Notes: generated by a model from the sequence alone, not told the origin. A stretch of 64,000 bases of DNA from Mucilaginibacter inviolabilis (GCF_011089895.1 NZ_JAANAT010000004.1:1-64000), one strand, 5' to 3'; numbered from the stretch's first letter, positions 15,294 to 25,195 are shown. A program made the numbers and translations.

Positions 15294-16523
15294 ATGTCAA
15301 AAATTAAAGTAGAAAATCCGGTAGTTGAACTGGATGGCGATGAAATGACCCGAATTATCTGGAAATTTATCAAAGACAGATTGATAATTCCTTATCTGGA
15401 CCTTGATATCAAATATTATGATCTGGGTATCGAGTATCGTGATGAAACTAATGATCAGGTGACCATTGATGCCGCTAATGCTATCTTAAAATATGGTGTA
15501 GGTATCAAATGTGCCACTATTACACCTGATGAGGCCCGTGTAGAAGAGTTTGGCTTAAAACAAATGTGGAAATCGCCAAACGGAACTATCCGTAACATTT
15601 TGGACGGTACCGTTTTCCGCGAACCTATTGTAATGGCTAATGTGCCGCGTTTGGTTCCTAACTGGACTGCTCCTATATGTATTGGCCGTCATGCCTTTGG
15701 CGATCAGTACCGCGCTACCGATTTTTTAACTAAAGGAAAAGGTAAACTAACCGTAACTTTTACTCCCGAAGATGGTGGAGCTGAGCAATCATACGAAGTG
15801 TATAATTTTAAGGGCGATGGTGTTGCTTTAACCATGTATAACACAGATGAATCTATAAAAGGATTTGCACACGCTTGTTTTAACCAGGCGCTTATGAAAG
15901 GCTGGCCTTTATACTTATCAACTAAAAACACCATCCTGAAAAAATATGATGGTCGTTTTAAAGATATTTTTGAAGAAATCTATCAGCAGGATTATAAACA
16001 AAAATTTGCTGAAGCGGGCATTACTTACGAGCACCGCCTGATTGATGACATGGTTGCATCTGCATTAAAATGGAATGGTAACTTTGTATGGGCTTGTAAA
16101 AATTACGATGGCGACGTACAGTCAGATACGGTTGCACAAGGTTTTGGCTCATTAGGTTTAATGACCTCTACTTTAGTTACACCAGATGGTACTGTTATGG
16201 AAGCCGAAGCAGCGCATGGTACAGTGACCCGTCACTATCGTGAGCACCAGGCTGGCCGTCCAACGTCTACAAACCCAATTGCGTCAATCTTTGCATGGAC
16301 ACGTGGTTTAGAGTTCCGTGGTATACTGGATAAAAACGATGAGCTTGTTAACTTCTGCAAAACTTTAGAGCAGGTTTGTATAGAAACTGTTGAAAGTGGC
16401 AAAATGACTAAAGATTTGGCCATCACTATAAAACCAAAAGTGGAACATGGTATTGATTACCTGTACACCGAAGAGTTTTTAGAAGCTATAAACGAAAACC
16501 TGAAAGCTAAATTAGGTAAATAA
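15294..16523 (+). CDS. icd: NADP-dependent isocitrate dehydrogenase (eukaryote-type homodimer)
   Basis: 409 residues. The N-terminus VVELDGDEMTRIIWKFIKDR, the substrate segment KSPNGTIRNILDGTVFREPI and GRHAFGDQYRATDF are those of the type II NADP-IDH family that includes human IDH1, not the E. coli type. It oxidatively decarboxylates isocitrate to 2-oxoglutarate in the TCA cycle and yields NADPH. Catalytic tyrosine and lysine lie in ALTMYNTDES and the KWNGNFVWACKNYDGD region; metal-binding aspartates are in LIDDMVA and KNYDGDVQSD. It stands alone between its own promoter and a strong terminator. Confidence 0.96.
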   Translation: MSKIKVENPVVELDGDEMTRIIWKFIKDRLIIPYLDLDIKYYDLGIEYRDETNDQVTIDAANAILKYGVGIKCATITPDEARVEEFGLKQMWKSPNGTIRNILDGTVFREPIVMANVPRLVPNWTAPICIGRHAFGDQYRATDFLTKGKGKLTVTFTPEDGGAEQSYEVYNFKGDGVALTMYNTDESIKGFAHACFNQALMKGWPLYLSTKNTILKKYDGRFKDIFEEIYQQDYKQKFAEAGITYEHRLIDDMVASALKWNGNFVWACKNYDGDVQSDTVAQGFGSLGLMTSTLVTPDGTVMEAEAAHGTVTRHYREHQAGRPTSTNPIASIFAWTRGLEFRGILDKNDELVNFCKTLEQVCIETVESGKMTKDLAITIKPKVEHGIDYLYTEEFLEAINENLKAKLGK

Positions 16524-16543
16524 GCTATCGCTTAAATTATATA

Positions 16544-16573
16544 AAAGCCCGCCCTTAAAAAGCGGGCTTTTTT
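16544..16573 (+). terminator. Terminator of icd
   Basis: AAAGCCCGC (16544-16552) pairs perfectly with GCGGGCTTT (16562-16570) and a T-run follows. Confidence 0.92.
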
Positions 16574-16661
16574 GTGCCCGCAAGTTTTTGGTAAAAAAAG
16601 CTGAATCGGTTTATCTGTTTCTTTTTTTAACTCCTAACTTAGCGCTATAAAAACAAAACCG

Positions 16662-17642
16662 ATGTCAACATTATATCCGTTAAAATTTAAAACCATTTAT
16701 AAAGATAAAATTTGGGGTGGTCAAAAAATCAAAACCTATCTGCATAAAGATTTTGGTGCTTTACCTAACTGTGGCGAAACCTGGGAAATATCAGGTGTAA
16801 AATCTGATGTGTCTGTAGTTGCCAACGGGGAACTGGCCGGTGAATCACTGGCAGACTTGTTGGAGAAATATCAAAGCGAACTGGTAGGCCAAAAAGTTTA
16901 CGAGCATTTTGGTAACATATTTCCCTTGCTGGTAAAGTTTATTGATGCCAATGAAGATTTGTCTATCCAGGTACACCCGAATGATGAACTGGCCAAAAAG
17001 CGCCATAATTCATTTGGAAAAACCGAGATGTGGTATGTTATTGAAGCCGACCCTGGTTCAACCTTGATTGCTGGTTTTAATCAGGGACTTAACGAGCAGA
17101 TTTACCTGGATAAATTTAACAGTGGTCATCTTACAGATATCTTGAATAAGGAAGATGTAACAGCGGGCGATGTATTCTTTTTGCCGGCTGGTAGGGTACA
17201 CACCATTGGTAAAGGTTTGCTGATCGCCGAAATCCAACAAACATCGGATATTACTTACCGTATATACGATTTTGACCGGGTTGATGATAAAGGCAACAAA
17301 CGGGAGTTGCACACCCAGGAAGCACTTGCCGCTATCGACTATAAACACTACCCGGAATATAAAACCAGTTATCAGCCTAAAAAGGACGAAACCGTAAAGC
17401 TGGTTACTTGTCCTTATTTTACAACTAACCTGCTCGATTTTACGCATAGCACCTCTAAAGATTACTCAACTCTTGATTCATTTGTAATTCATGTGTGTGT
17501 AGAGGGAGCTTACGCTATAAAGTATAATGGTGAGCAATATGAAGTAAAAATGGGTGAATGCATTTTACTGCCAAAAAGCATCGATCAGGTGGAGTTGGAA
17601 ACAACCGGTGGCTTTAAAATATTGGAAAGCTATATTGAATAA
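16662..17642 (+). CDS. manA: Mannose-6-phosphate isomerase, class I
   Basis: 326 residues with a cupin-type zinc site: QVHPNDELA (Gln and His ligands), GKTEMWYVIEADPGS (Glu) and FLPAGRVHTIGKG (His). IYKDKIWGGQKI and GETWEISGV at the N-terminus are class I hallmarks. It interconverts fructose-6-phosphate and mannose-6-phosphate, linking glycolysis to mannose and GDP-sugar metabolism for surface polysaccharides. Length fits the short Bacteroidota/Firmicutes form. It stands alone, with no sugar-nucleotide genes beside it, and ends at a shared convergent terminator. Confidence 0.94.
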   Translation: MSTLYPLKFKTIYKDKIWGGQKIKTYLHKDFGALPNCGETWEISGVKSDVSVVANGELAGESLADLLEKYQSELVGQKVYEHFGNIFPLLVKFIDANEDLSIQVHPNDELAKKRHNSFGKTEMWYVIEADPGSTLIAGFNQGLNEQIYLDKFNSGHLTDILNKEDVTAGDVFFLPAGRVHTIGKGLLIAEIQQTSDITYRIYDFDRVDDKGNKRELHTQEALAAIDYKHYPEYKTSYQPKKDETVKLVTCPYFTTNLLDFTHSTSKDYSTLDSFVIHVCVEGAYAIKYNGEQYEVKMGECILLPKSIDQVELETTGGFKILESYIE

Positions 17643-17650
17643 TATATTTG

Positions 17651-17694
17651 AATTAGCACAGATATTGTTTTACAATACCTGTGCTAATTTTTTT
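17651..17694. terminator. Bidirectional terminator between manA and a receiver gene
   Basis: AATTAGCACAG (17651-17661) pairs with CTGTGCTAATT (17679-17689), followed by TTTTT in the manA direction. Confidence 0.85.
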
Positions 17695-18115
17695 ACTGCC
17701 TTGCTATTCCTTGCAGGTTTTTGAAGATCTCCTGAAGGCGTGGAACGTCTACCGGCTTAAAAATGTAGCCCGAAACAGATGGGATACTTTTTGCACGATC
17801 AACATCGTGTGAGTCAATAGAGGAGCTGAGTATATAAATGAAGATTTTTTTCCCCAACTGTGATTTTATTTCCTCAAATTCTTTCATAAACTCCCAGCCA
17901 TCCATTACAGGCATACTAAGGTCAAGAAATATAATATCAGGTAAATTGTAAGCGTTGCAAGGATCTTTTAAATGGGAGATTGCTTCACTGCCATTACTAA
18001 AATGCGTAACCTGATTGCTCAGGTCTTTGATACTGAGTAGTTTTTTAAATCCGTAAGCGTAAATTTTGTTATTATCAATAATACAGGCATTAACCAGAGG
18101 AGCGGGTACAATCAT
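17693..18115 (-). CDS. Single-domain response regulator
   Basis: 140 residues, one receiver domain and no output domain. Acidic residue ACIIDNNK at the start, phosphoacceptor aspartate in IIFLDLSMPVMDGWEF, the conserved Ser in YILSSSID and Lys in YIFKPVD are all present. The usual acidic pair is reduced to D-N. It follows the histidine kinase gene by 13 bases on the same strand, so the kinase is its likely partner. Output is presumably protein-protein. Confidence 0.9.
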   Translation of the reverse strand: MIVPAPLVNACIIDNNKIYAYGFKKLLSIKDLSNQVTHFSNGSEAISHLKDPCNAYNLPDIIFLDLSMPVMDGWEFMKEFEEIKSQLGKKIFIYILSSSIDSHDVDRAKSIPSVSGYIFKPVDVPRLQEIFKNLQGIARQ

Positions 18116-18128
18116 TTATCAGTTTAAA

Positions 18129-19607
18129 TTATACCAGCTTAATGGTAAATTTAGTGCCAATATTTACGGTGCTTTCAACTTTAATGGTACCGCCAAGTGC
18201 TTCTATCTGGTTACGGGTAATAAATAGGCCTATACCTTTGGCGTCGGGGTTTTGATGAAATGTTTTGTACATGCCAAATACCTTATCGCCATAGCGGTCA
18301 AGATCTATCCCTATTCCATTATCTTCAAATATGAGGTAAATATGATTCCGTTCTTTTAAAGTATAACATTTGATAAGAGGTTGCCTTTCCGGATGGCTGT
18401 ATTTTAAAGCATTAGTAAGCAAATTTTGCAAAATACTTTCCATATAAGCCGGTATATAGCTTATTTGCGGAGATTGGCTAAAATCATATTCTATACGGGC
18501 GTTAACTGCTTCTATATTACTTTTTATAGCAGACTGGATGTTGTTGAAAATGGCCTCAAAGTTAATGATGCTCCGTTCGTTGGTAATTTCGGTCTGTATC
18601 TTAACAATCTCATTCAAATGCTCGATTGTAGCGTTTAAGCTGCCGCTGATCGATTTGATGTGCGCGAAGATTTCGGTACGGTCTTCTGCCAGTTCTGTTT
18701 CTTCGTACAGGTTCACCATGAACTGTAAATTACCGGTATGTGATCGCAGGTTATGTGATACAATGTAAGCGAAATTTTGCAGACGCCTGTTTTGATCGGT
18801 CAGTAAATTGAGTGATGATTCCAGGCTAAGCCCCTTACGTTTATTGCTGTCAATATCTTGTAAAATGCCCCTTATCGTAATACAACGGCCATATTCGTTA
18901 ATGATAGGTACTCCTTTAGCCCTTACCCAGATTACATGGTTTTTGGCTGTTCTGAATAATAATTCGAGGTCATAAGGCTGGCAAAATTCTAATGCGTTAT
19001 TAATGGCGTTTTGTATAACAGGCCGATAGGGCGGTTCAAAAAAACTTACTGTTTCTTCAATGCTGAGCTTTATTTCGGTTTGTAATTCAAAAATATCGTA
19101 TATCTGTTTGGATAACGTTAAATTAAGAGAAGCGGCATCAATTTCCCAGCTGCCCAATTTAGCAATCCTGATAGTATCGCCATAATGCTGATCGTTGCGT
19201 GCGGCTTTTAGTTCTGCTTGTTTATACTGGTTTATATTAATAATAGAACCATAGATGATTTGCCCGCTTTTATCATGTTGCCTTCTAATGGTACTTTCAA
19301 ACCAATGGTATCCGGATGATTTGGTGAGTAATCTTATATGAATCGGTTTAGCAGGATTTGAGCTTTGATCACTTAAGGCGTTCAGAAAAACGCTTTTGTC
19401 CTGATGGTATAAAAGATGGTCAAAAAATATATGATTGGAACATTCAATTTCGTTGGTTTCGTATCCCAAAATACTATAAAAACCTGCCGACCATTTAATA
19501 GCCCTGGTATTAATATTATATTCCCAAATGCCTGCATTAATGTTATCAATTATTTGAGCAAGATGCAGCCTGCTGTCATCAGAAAACTTATCCTCAGAAA
19601 AACTCAT
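18129..19607 (-). CDS. Soluble PAS-domain sensor histidine kinase
   Basis: 492 residues with no membrane segment. The first PAS-type domain covers about 15-135 (IIDNINAGIWEYNINTRAIK, YHWFESTIRRQHDKSG). A second PAS covers about 145-260 (IAKLGSWEIDAASLNLTLS, NHVIWVRAKGVPI). The dimerisation helix has the phosphorylated histidine in YIVSHNLRSH. The ATPase domain shows the N box NLLTNALKYS, EDNGIGID and KGIGLFITRNQ. It should sense a cytosolic cue through PAS and phosphorylate the receiver encoded 13 bases downstream. Confidence 0.92.
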   Translation of the reverse strand: MSFSEDKFSDDSRLHLAQIIDNINAGIWEYNINTRAIKWSAGFYSILGYETNEIECSNHIFFDHLLYHQDKSVFLNALSDQSSNPAKPIHIRLLTKSSGYHWFESTIRRQHDKSGQIIYGSIININQYKQAELKAARNDQHYGDTIRIAKLGSWEIDAASLNLTLSKQIYDIFELQTEIKLSIEETVSFFEPPYRPVIQNAINNALEFCQPYDLELLFRTAKNHVIWVRAKGVPIINEYGRCITIRGILQDIDSNKRKGLSLESSLNLLTDQNRRLQNFAYIVSHNLRSHTGNLQFMVNLYEETELAEDRTEIFAHIKSISGSLNATIEHLNEIVKIQTEITNERSIINFEAIFNNIQSAIKSNIEAVNARIEYDFSQSPQISYIPAYMESILQNLLTNALKYSHPERQPLIKCYTLKERNHIYLIFEDNGIGIDLDRYGDKVFGMYKTFHQNPDAKGIGLFITRNQIEALGGTIKVESTVNIGTKFTIKLV

Positions 19608-20040
19608 ATAAATTAATACCTACTCATTTTTTTGGTAACGACACGCTCTGTACAAGAAAATTATGTGCCATAATTTAAAATCATGAAAATTACAACCATA
19701 AGTTGTGGATGTTTTTTTCTGATCTGTAACATTAAAGTTTAAATCACCGGACTTCAAATATAATATTTGAAATTATATAAACAACTCTAATACTGATGAT
19801 TACCAAATAAAATTTATTATATTAAAATATTGCCATTTGGATAGATTCATTGCTCAAAATAGTTGATTTGGTCATGGTTTTTCTACATTTAATTGTAAAA
19901 AGATACTAGAACTGTAATTTGAGCTGTGATTTTTTGAGAAAGAGCCAATAATTGGATGGCCAAAGAAAAAAAGAAGGTTAAAACCTGATATTTTTAAAAC
20001 GAATGTCCTGTTTTTAATTCGTTTTTGTGTTAACAGGAGA
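19608..20040. other. AT-rich gene-free stretch
   Basis: I see no gene. A perfect 17-base dyad TCAAATAT-A-ATATTTGA lies at 19754-19770. It lies upstream of the divergent kinase promoter region and downstream of the AlkD-like gene, so it probably holds kinase regulatory sequence. Confidence 0.55.
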
Positions 20041-20700
20041 TTATGAGCGTGTAACTATTAATTCGGCAAGGGCATTGGAAGCTATCCATTTGGCAGCTTT
20101 GTGATCTTGTTTAGAAATATTTTGGGCTGTTTGTATGGCTACTGCTTTTAAAATTTCGTTTCTTTTTCCGATCTGTCTGAGGGCCCAGTTTACCGCTTTT
20201 TTTACAAAGTTCCGGTTATCCCAGGCCTCTCGTTCAATTATGGGCATTAGCGCTATAAACAATTCATTAGTAGCTTTTTTATTATGTACGGCATATTCGG
20301 ACATGAGTACAAAGCCTGCTCTTTTAATAAATTCTGCTTCATGAGCGCTAAATTCAAGCGCTTTACTCATGGCAAAGGGAGTTCGATCAAATAAATTACC
20401 ACATACCTGGTCGCACAAGTCCCAGGAATAAAAATCTTTTGTCCAGTTATCAATTTGTTCTTCGGTAACCTGGGCTGGGTTGTCAATTAGCGATGCCAGC
20501 AGACGGGCTTCATGCAAGCCTGTATCCCAAAGAGCAAGTGCCAGTTGATGATCTTTTTTAATGATTTTGGCCAGCTTTCGCAATTCTGGCAGGCGAACGC
20601 CGATTGCATTTGTATTGTCGATACCATAACGTTTCATACCTGTCAGGTAACCTGCATCAGCTTTATCTTTTAAAAAATCAATAATCTCAGTAACAGCCAT
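20041..20700 (-). CDS. AlkD-like DNA alkylation repair protein
   Basis: 219 residues, all helical HEAT-like repeats. GVRLPELRKLAKIIKKDHQ, WDTGLHEARLLASLIDNP, WDLCDQVCGNLFDRTPFA and WDNRNFVKKAVNWALRQIGK are AlkD-superfamily blocks; the WDxCD motif holds the catalytic aspartate region. AlkD enzymes excise N3- and N7-alkylpurines without base flipping. Its ATG is three bases after the stop of the next gene, but I see no other repair gene beside it; the Ada-type operon is far away at 59.8 kb. Confidence 0.88.
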   Translation of the reverse strand: MAVTEIIDFLKDKADAGYLTGMKRYGIDNTNAIGVRLPELRKLAKIIKKDHQLALALWDTGLHEARLLASLIDNPAQVTEEQIDNWTKDFYSWDLCDQVCGNLFDRTPFAMSKALEFSAHEAEFIKRAGFVLMSEYAVHNKKATNELFIALMPIIEREAWDNRNFVKKAVNWALRQIGKRNEILKAVAIQTAQNISKQDHKAAKWIASNALAELIVTRS

Positions 20701-20703
20701 ATA

Positions 20704-21168
20704 TCAATCGGTTATGCTTTTGCTTTGCAGCTTGCTATGAATATTCACAACCTCCATCAACGCAGCCGAACAGTAAAAGGGATGTAGCTCCATAATTAAA
20801 GTACCCGCTTTTATAGCCGGATCGGTCTCGGTTAACTTTTTAGCCTCTTCAAGGGTTTCTACGTTAAAAATAAATATGCCACGGATAGGTTGATCATCCA
20901 AGAAAGGCCCTGCCATTACCAGTTTGCCTTCGGCAGCTAAACGGCCAATGTTTTTTAAATGAGCCATTTGCAGCTGCATCCGAGCAGCGGAATCTTTGAG
21001 TTGAGTTGGGCCTTCTTTTAAAAAAGCCAGCACATATTTTTTCATGCCATATTGGTCGGCACCCAGTTTTTTAGCCAGGGCGGCATCATAAATAGGTTTA
21101 GTAGTATTTTGCGCAAAACAGCTGATACAACAAGTAATAATAGCGATGAGGAGGATGAGCTTTTTCAT
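20704..21168 (-). CDS. Exported YciI-family protein
   Basis: 154 residues. ATG 21168 begins a signal peptide (MKKLILLIAIITCCISCFAQ), unusual for the otherwise cytosolic YciI fold. The YciI-like ferredoxin-fold domain covers about 45-140: YVLAFLKEGPTQLKDS, LQMAHLKNIGRLAAEGKLVM, AGPFLDDQPIRGIFIFNVET, with the conserved His and Asp of the family. Cysteines in the signal region do not form a proper lipobox. An upstream ATG at 21177 would add only three residues. Function unknown. Confidence 0.8.
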   Translation of the reverse strand: MKKLILLIAIITCCISCFAQNTTKPIYDAALAKKLGADQYGMKKYVLAFLKEGPTQLKDSAARMQLQMAHLKNIGRLAAEGKLVMAGPFLDDQPIRGIFIFNVETLEEAKKLTETDPAIKAGTLIMELHPFYCSAALMEVVNIHSKLQSKSITD

Positions 21169-21184
21169 GACGTACACATTTAGG

Positions 21185-22627
21185 TCATAATATTTGTAAC
21201 GCTTTAAATAATCCTCTATGAACTATTATATTTTCATTAAAATTAAATCTCGCTTCTTTGTTGATGTATTTAAAGAATGAGATATCCCTGTTTTGAGGTC
21301 TATTGCCAATCACACTAAAATTGAAAAGTGTTTGTAACACATAATCGATATTTTTTTCCTTTATTGTGCCCTTTTGAATATAAGAGTTATAAGTTTTTTT
21401 AAATTCAGCAATTGTAAAATTCCACTTTCTAATTTGGGAAATTATAGAAAAAATGGTGTTAATTTCTGGAAGTACTGCGTGAATTTCGTCTACAATTTCA
21501 TCTTTTAAATAATTAGAAAATCCCTTATCAACCACTTTTACAGTTTTAGCAGAAATGAAAGGCTGGCCATCATTATAGGTTTTTTCGGCACAGACTTGAA
21601 TGTATTTTATGTAGTCTCTTGGTCTTAATTGTGAACTTAGGGTTATGTAGCCAAAAGTGTCTACCCGCTTATTACTTCTTGTTCCCATACCCACATTCTC
21701 CTTCCTAAATATTGAATGCCAAGCTTCATTAAACTGTAGAACTGGCCCGTTAGGATTGATCACTTTGGAAATTCTAAAAGCTAACATTTTTTTTAACTTA
21801 TCTTCATCCCATTCCAAATTTATTCTAAAATCACCCCATTTGTTTTTGTCGGTATCTCTTATCAATTCATAAATATCATCTCGTAAAAAAATTGCAGGGC
21901 ATATAATTTGCTTCTTGTTTTTAAAAATATTTTTAACGTCTTGGACTGCCTTAAATAAGCTAGTTATTAAATAAGTATATTGACTCAAGTCATTTGCATC
22001 TTGAAATATTCTATAATCTTCGTCCAACTCATCAAAAACCACATAGTATTTAGAATTATCAATATATTGTTCTATAACTTCTTCTAAGATGTGAGTTTTC
22101 TCTATCCATGGAATATTTTGTAGTGCCGAAAATTTGTTATCAACTTTGACATGAGCTCCCGTACCCATAATAGTAGCTCCAAATTCTTTAGTAGTCCATT
22201 TGTCAATTAACTTTGATAATGACTTTATAGGATCTGGAGGATAAAGTTGGTTTAATACGGATCTTGCCGCTGAATCAATATTTTGATTTTTTGCCATCAA
22301 CCTACATATGCATGAATAAATAATATATTTCCATAACGTTATATATTGGTTTGGTGGCGTATATCCAGAATTGTTTAAGTTATATAACTCATTAAATGGG
22401 AAGTTTTTAAAAGATAGTTTCTCTGAATAAATATCGTATTTTTTTAGATTCAGTATGTATTCGCTTATAGCAGATTTTCCAGTCCCTTTTCTGCCTATTA
22501 CATAGAATCTTTCACCATTTAATACTCTTTTAGACTCATCTATATGAAAAAAGTATTTTTCATTATCTTCTTGTTTGGCTTCTAATTTCCAATTTTCTGA
22601 TATTTCCAGTAGTTTATTATTTAACAT
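21185..22627 (-). CDS. P-loop ATPase, Sll1717-like family
   Basis: 480 residues, soluble. Walker A is ERFYVIGRKGTGKSAISE (about residue 40) and Walker B is KYYVVFDELDEDY (about residue 210). A long helical region follows with SSQLRPRDYIKYIQVCAEK near the ATPase end. This layout matches the Sll1717-type orphan P-loop family, distantly KAP/STAND-like. The gene is clearly AT-richer than the homogentisate genes and AlkD-like gene on either side, with many AAA and ATA codons, which suggests horizontal gain. No obvious effector domain is fused. A role in sensing or anti-phage defence is only a guess. Confidence 0.75.
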   Translation of the reverse strand: MLNNKLLEISENWKLEAKQEDNEKYFFHIDESKRVLNGERFYVIGRKGTGKSAISEYILNLKKYDIYSEKLSFKNFPFNELYNLNNSGYTPPNQYITLWKYIIYSCICRLMAKNQNIDSAARSVLNQLYPPDPIKSLSKLIDKWTTKEFGATIMGTGAHVKVDNKFSALQNIPWIEKTHILEEVIEQYIDNSKYYVVFDELDEDYRIFQDANDLSQYTYLITSLFKAVQDVKNIFKNKKQIICPAIFLRDDIYELIRDTDKNKWGDFRINLEWDEDKLKKMLAFRISKVINPNGPVLQFNEAWHSIFRKENVGMGTRSNKRVDTFGYITLSSQLRPRDYIKYIQVCAEKTYNDGQPFISAKTVKVVDKGFSNYLKDEIVDEIHAVLPEINTIFSIISQIRKWNFTIAEFKKTYNSYIQKGTIKEKNIDYVLQTLFNFSVIGNRPQNRDISFFKYINKEARFNFNENIIVHRGLFKALQIL

Positions 22628-22673
22628 GATGGCTTAGGTTTAAGCATCTAAGATATGTAAAACTTACAAAAAA

Positions 22674-23798
22674 TTAAAGATTGCCCCTTATTTCCTGCTC
22701 GCGTTCAATGGCCTCAAACAGGGCTTTGAAATTACCCGCACCGAATGATTTTGCCCCTTTGCGCTGAATGATCTCAAAGAACAGGGTAGGTCTGTCTTCA
22801 ATAGGTTTAGTGAAAATTTGCAGCAGGTAGCCTTCATCATCACGATCAACCAGGATGCCTAGTTTCTTCAAGGGTTCCAGGTCTTCGTCGATATGACCTA
22901 CACGATCGGTTAGTTCATCATAATAAGTAGTAGGTACGGTAAGGAACTCTACGCCACGACTCTGCAAATCGGTTACGGTCGCCACAATATTGTCGGTAGC
23001 TAAGGCAAGGTGTTGCACGCCTTCATCTTCATAAAATTCAAGATATTCTTCAATCTGCGATTTCTTTTTGCCCTCGGCAGGCTCGTTGATCGGAAATTTT
23101 ACATAACCGTTTCCATTACTCATTACCTTGCTCATGAGGGCAGAGTATTCAGTACTGATCATTTTATCGTCAAAGGTGAGGATGTTTTTGAAGCCCATTA
23201 CATCTTCATAAAAATTCACCCAATCGTTCATTTTATGCCAACCCACGTTACCTACGCAGTGATCGATATAAAGAAGACCAGCAGCTGGTGGATTATAATT
23301 GTTCTCCAACTTTTGATAGCCTGGTAAAAACAGACCATTATAATTTTTACGCTCGATAAACATATGAACAGTTTCACCATAAAGCATGATACCGCTGGTG
23401 CGTACCTCGCCGTGCTCATCTTTTAAGGTTTGCGGTTGCTGATAAGGCACTGCGCCCCGTTTGGTGGTTTGTTCAAAGGCATCATATGCGTCATCAACCC
23501 AAAGGGCCAGCACTTTTACGCCATCGCCATGCTTTTTAATATGCTCGGCAATAGGATGATTGGAGTGTAGTGGGGTAGTGAGCACTATCCTGATCTTCCC
23601 TTGTTGTAATACGTATGATGCCCTGTCGCGCACCCCTGTTTCGGGACCGGAGTAGGCCAGGTTTTGAAAGCCGAAGGCTGTTTTATAATAATGAGCGGCC
23701 TGTTTGGCATTACCCACGTAAAACTCCACATGATCGGTACCGTTAAGCGGTAAAAAATCGGTGGTGCCTGGTTTTTTATCTAAAGTTTGTGTTTGCAT
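22674..23798 (-). CDS. hppD: 4-hydroxyphenylpyruvate dioxygenase
   Basis: 374 residues, two VOC modules. The C-terminal module has the iron ligands: His in LYIDHCVGNV, His in GVQHLALATDN and Glu in TLFFEIIQRKGA. Product tail segment KSFGAGNFKALFEAIEREQE is typical. It converts 4-hydroxyphenylpyruvate to homogentisate in tyrosine breakdown. The next gene upstream, 86 bases away on the same strand, is hmgA, which uses the product, so they are probably cotranscribed. Confidence 0.96.
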   Translation of the reverse strand: MQTQTLDKKPGTTDFLPLNGTDHVEFYVGNAKQAAHYYKTAFGFQNLAYSGPETGVRDRASYVLQQGKIRIVLTTPLHSNHPIAEHIKKHGDGVKVLALWVDDAYDAFEQTTKRGAVPYQQPQTLKDEHGEVRTSGIMLYGETVHMFIERKNYNGLFLPGYQKLENNYNPPAAGLLYIDHCVGNVGWHKMNDWVNFYEDVMGFKNILTFDDKMISTEYSALMSKVMSNGNGYVKFPINEPAEGKKKSQIEEYLEFYEDEGVQHLALATDNIVATVTDLQSRGVEFLTVPTTYYDELTDRVGHIDEDLEPLKKLGILVDRDDEGYLLQIFTKPIEDRPTLFFEIIQRKGAKSFGAGNFKALFEAIEREQEIRGNL

Positions 23799-23884
23799 TA
23801 CTAATTAGTGATTTAGTGAATTATTGAATTATCGATTTGGGAATTGTGGCTACCTTTCAGTTTTCGCCTTTTCCCTTTCACCTT

Positions 23885-25042
23885 CTACATTTGCCAGCTT
23901 TTGTAATAATTTTCGTCTTCAATTTTTATAGCATCTTCCGTTAGCATTAGCGGACGGAAGGGGTCTATCATTACCGCCAGTTCATCGGTTGATTCTTTGC
24001 CGATTGATTTTTCTACCGAACCTGGGTGTGGCCCATGAGGAATACCGCCCGGATGTAGCGTGATTTGTCCTTTTACTACACTTTTACGGCTCATAAAATC
24101 GCCATCTACATAGTATAATACCTCATCGCTATCCACATTGCTATGGTTATATGGAGCGGGGATAGACAATGGGTGATAGTCAAATTTTCGGGGTACAAAG
24201 GAACATATCACAAAGTTATTACCCTCAAAAGTTTGGTGCACCGGCGGTGGTTGGTGCAGGCGACCGGTTATCGGCTCGAAATCATGTATAGACAGGGCCC
24301 AGGGATAATGAAAACCATCCCAGCCAATAAAATCAAAAGGATGTGTGCCGTAGATGTATGGATAGATTAAACCCTGTTTTTTGATCAAAATTTTAAAGTC
24401 GCCTTTTTCATCATGCGTTTTCAGATCGGTAGGGCGCTTAATATCACGCTCGCAATAAGGCGAATGCTCCATCAGTTGCCCGTATTGATTCCGGTAGCGT
24501 TTAGGAGGTCTTATCGGACTAAAACTTTCAACAATAAACAGCCGGTTATCTGGTGTATCAAATTCCAGCTGGTAAATGGTGCCGCGAGGGATCACCAGGT
24601 AATCGCCGTATACAAATTTGATATCGCCGAAACCTGTTTTCAGGGTTCCTGAGCCTTCGTGTATAAAAACCACTTCATCGGCCTGGCTGTTTTTGTAAAA
24701 ATAATCCGTCATAGATTTACGCGGTGCTGCCAATGAAATATGCAGATCGCTGTTTACCAGCACCGGTTTACGGCTTTTCAGGTAATCATCCTCGGGTTTT
24801 ACATTAAAACCAATCAGACTGGTATGTTTCAGGTGTTTTTCGCGGGCTATTTTAGGCTCCACACTGTATGGCTCACCCAAGGTTTTTACAATGGTAGGTG
24901 GGTAGGCATGATATACCAGCGAGTAAAGGCTCGAAAAACCTTCGGTTGATACCAGTTCTTCGGCATATAACGAACCATCAGGTTTGCGGAACTGTGTATG
25001 CCGCTTATGCGGGATAGCTCCTAATGTATGATATAAAGGCAT
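23885..25042 (-). CDS. hmgA: Homogentisate 1,2-dioxygenase
   Basis: 385 residues, somewhat shorter than the ~440-residue proteobacterial and animal enzymes. Key segments: VVFIHEGSGTLKTGFGDIKF, THPFDFIGWDGFHYPWALS and LHPGGIPHGPHPGSVEKSIG, with the His/Glu iron ligands of the family in the last block. It cleaves homogentisate to maleylacetoacetate. It is first in the hmgA-hppD unit and diverges from the fumarylacetoacetase-family gene at 25698. Confidence 0.95.
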   Translation of the reverse strand: MPLYHTLGAIPHKRHTQFRKPDGSLYAEELVSTEGFSSLYSLVYHAYPPTIVKTLGEPYSVEPKIAREKHLKHTSLIGFNVKPEDDYLKSRKPVLVNSDLHISLAAPRKSMTDYFYKNSQADEVVFIHEGSGTLKTGFGDIKFVYGDYLVIPRGTIYQLEFDTPDNRLFIVESFSPIRPPKRYRNQYGQLMEHSPYCERDIKRPTDLKTHDEKGDFKILIKKQGLIYPYIYGTHPFDFIGWDGFHYPWALSIHDFEPITGRLHQPPPVHQTFEGNNFVICSFVPRKFDYHPLSIPAPYNHSNVDSDEVLYYVDGDFMSRKSVVKGQITLHPGGIPHGPHPGSVEKSIGKESTDELAVMIDPFRPLMLTEDAIKIEDENYYKSWQM

Positions 25043-25195
25043 GATGTTTTAATTGGTTAACAATAAAACGTTTAAAATATCCGGATAGTTTTTGGACAGT
25101 GAGGAATAAGAATTTGTAGACTATTGGATTGTACGAAAAGTAGGCACAAGCCTTACTTATCCTTACTCCCAGAGTCTCTTTATCCCAAAATCTAA

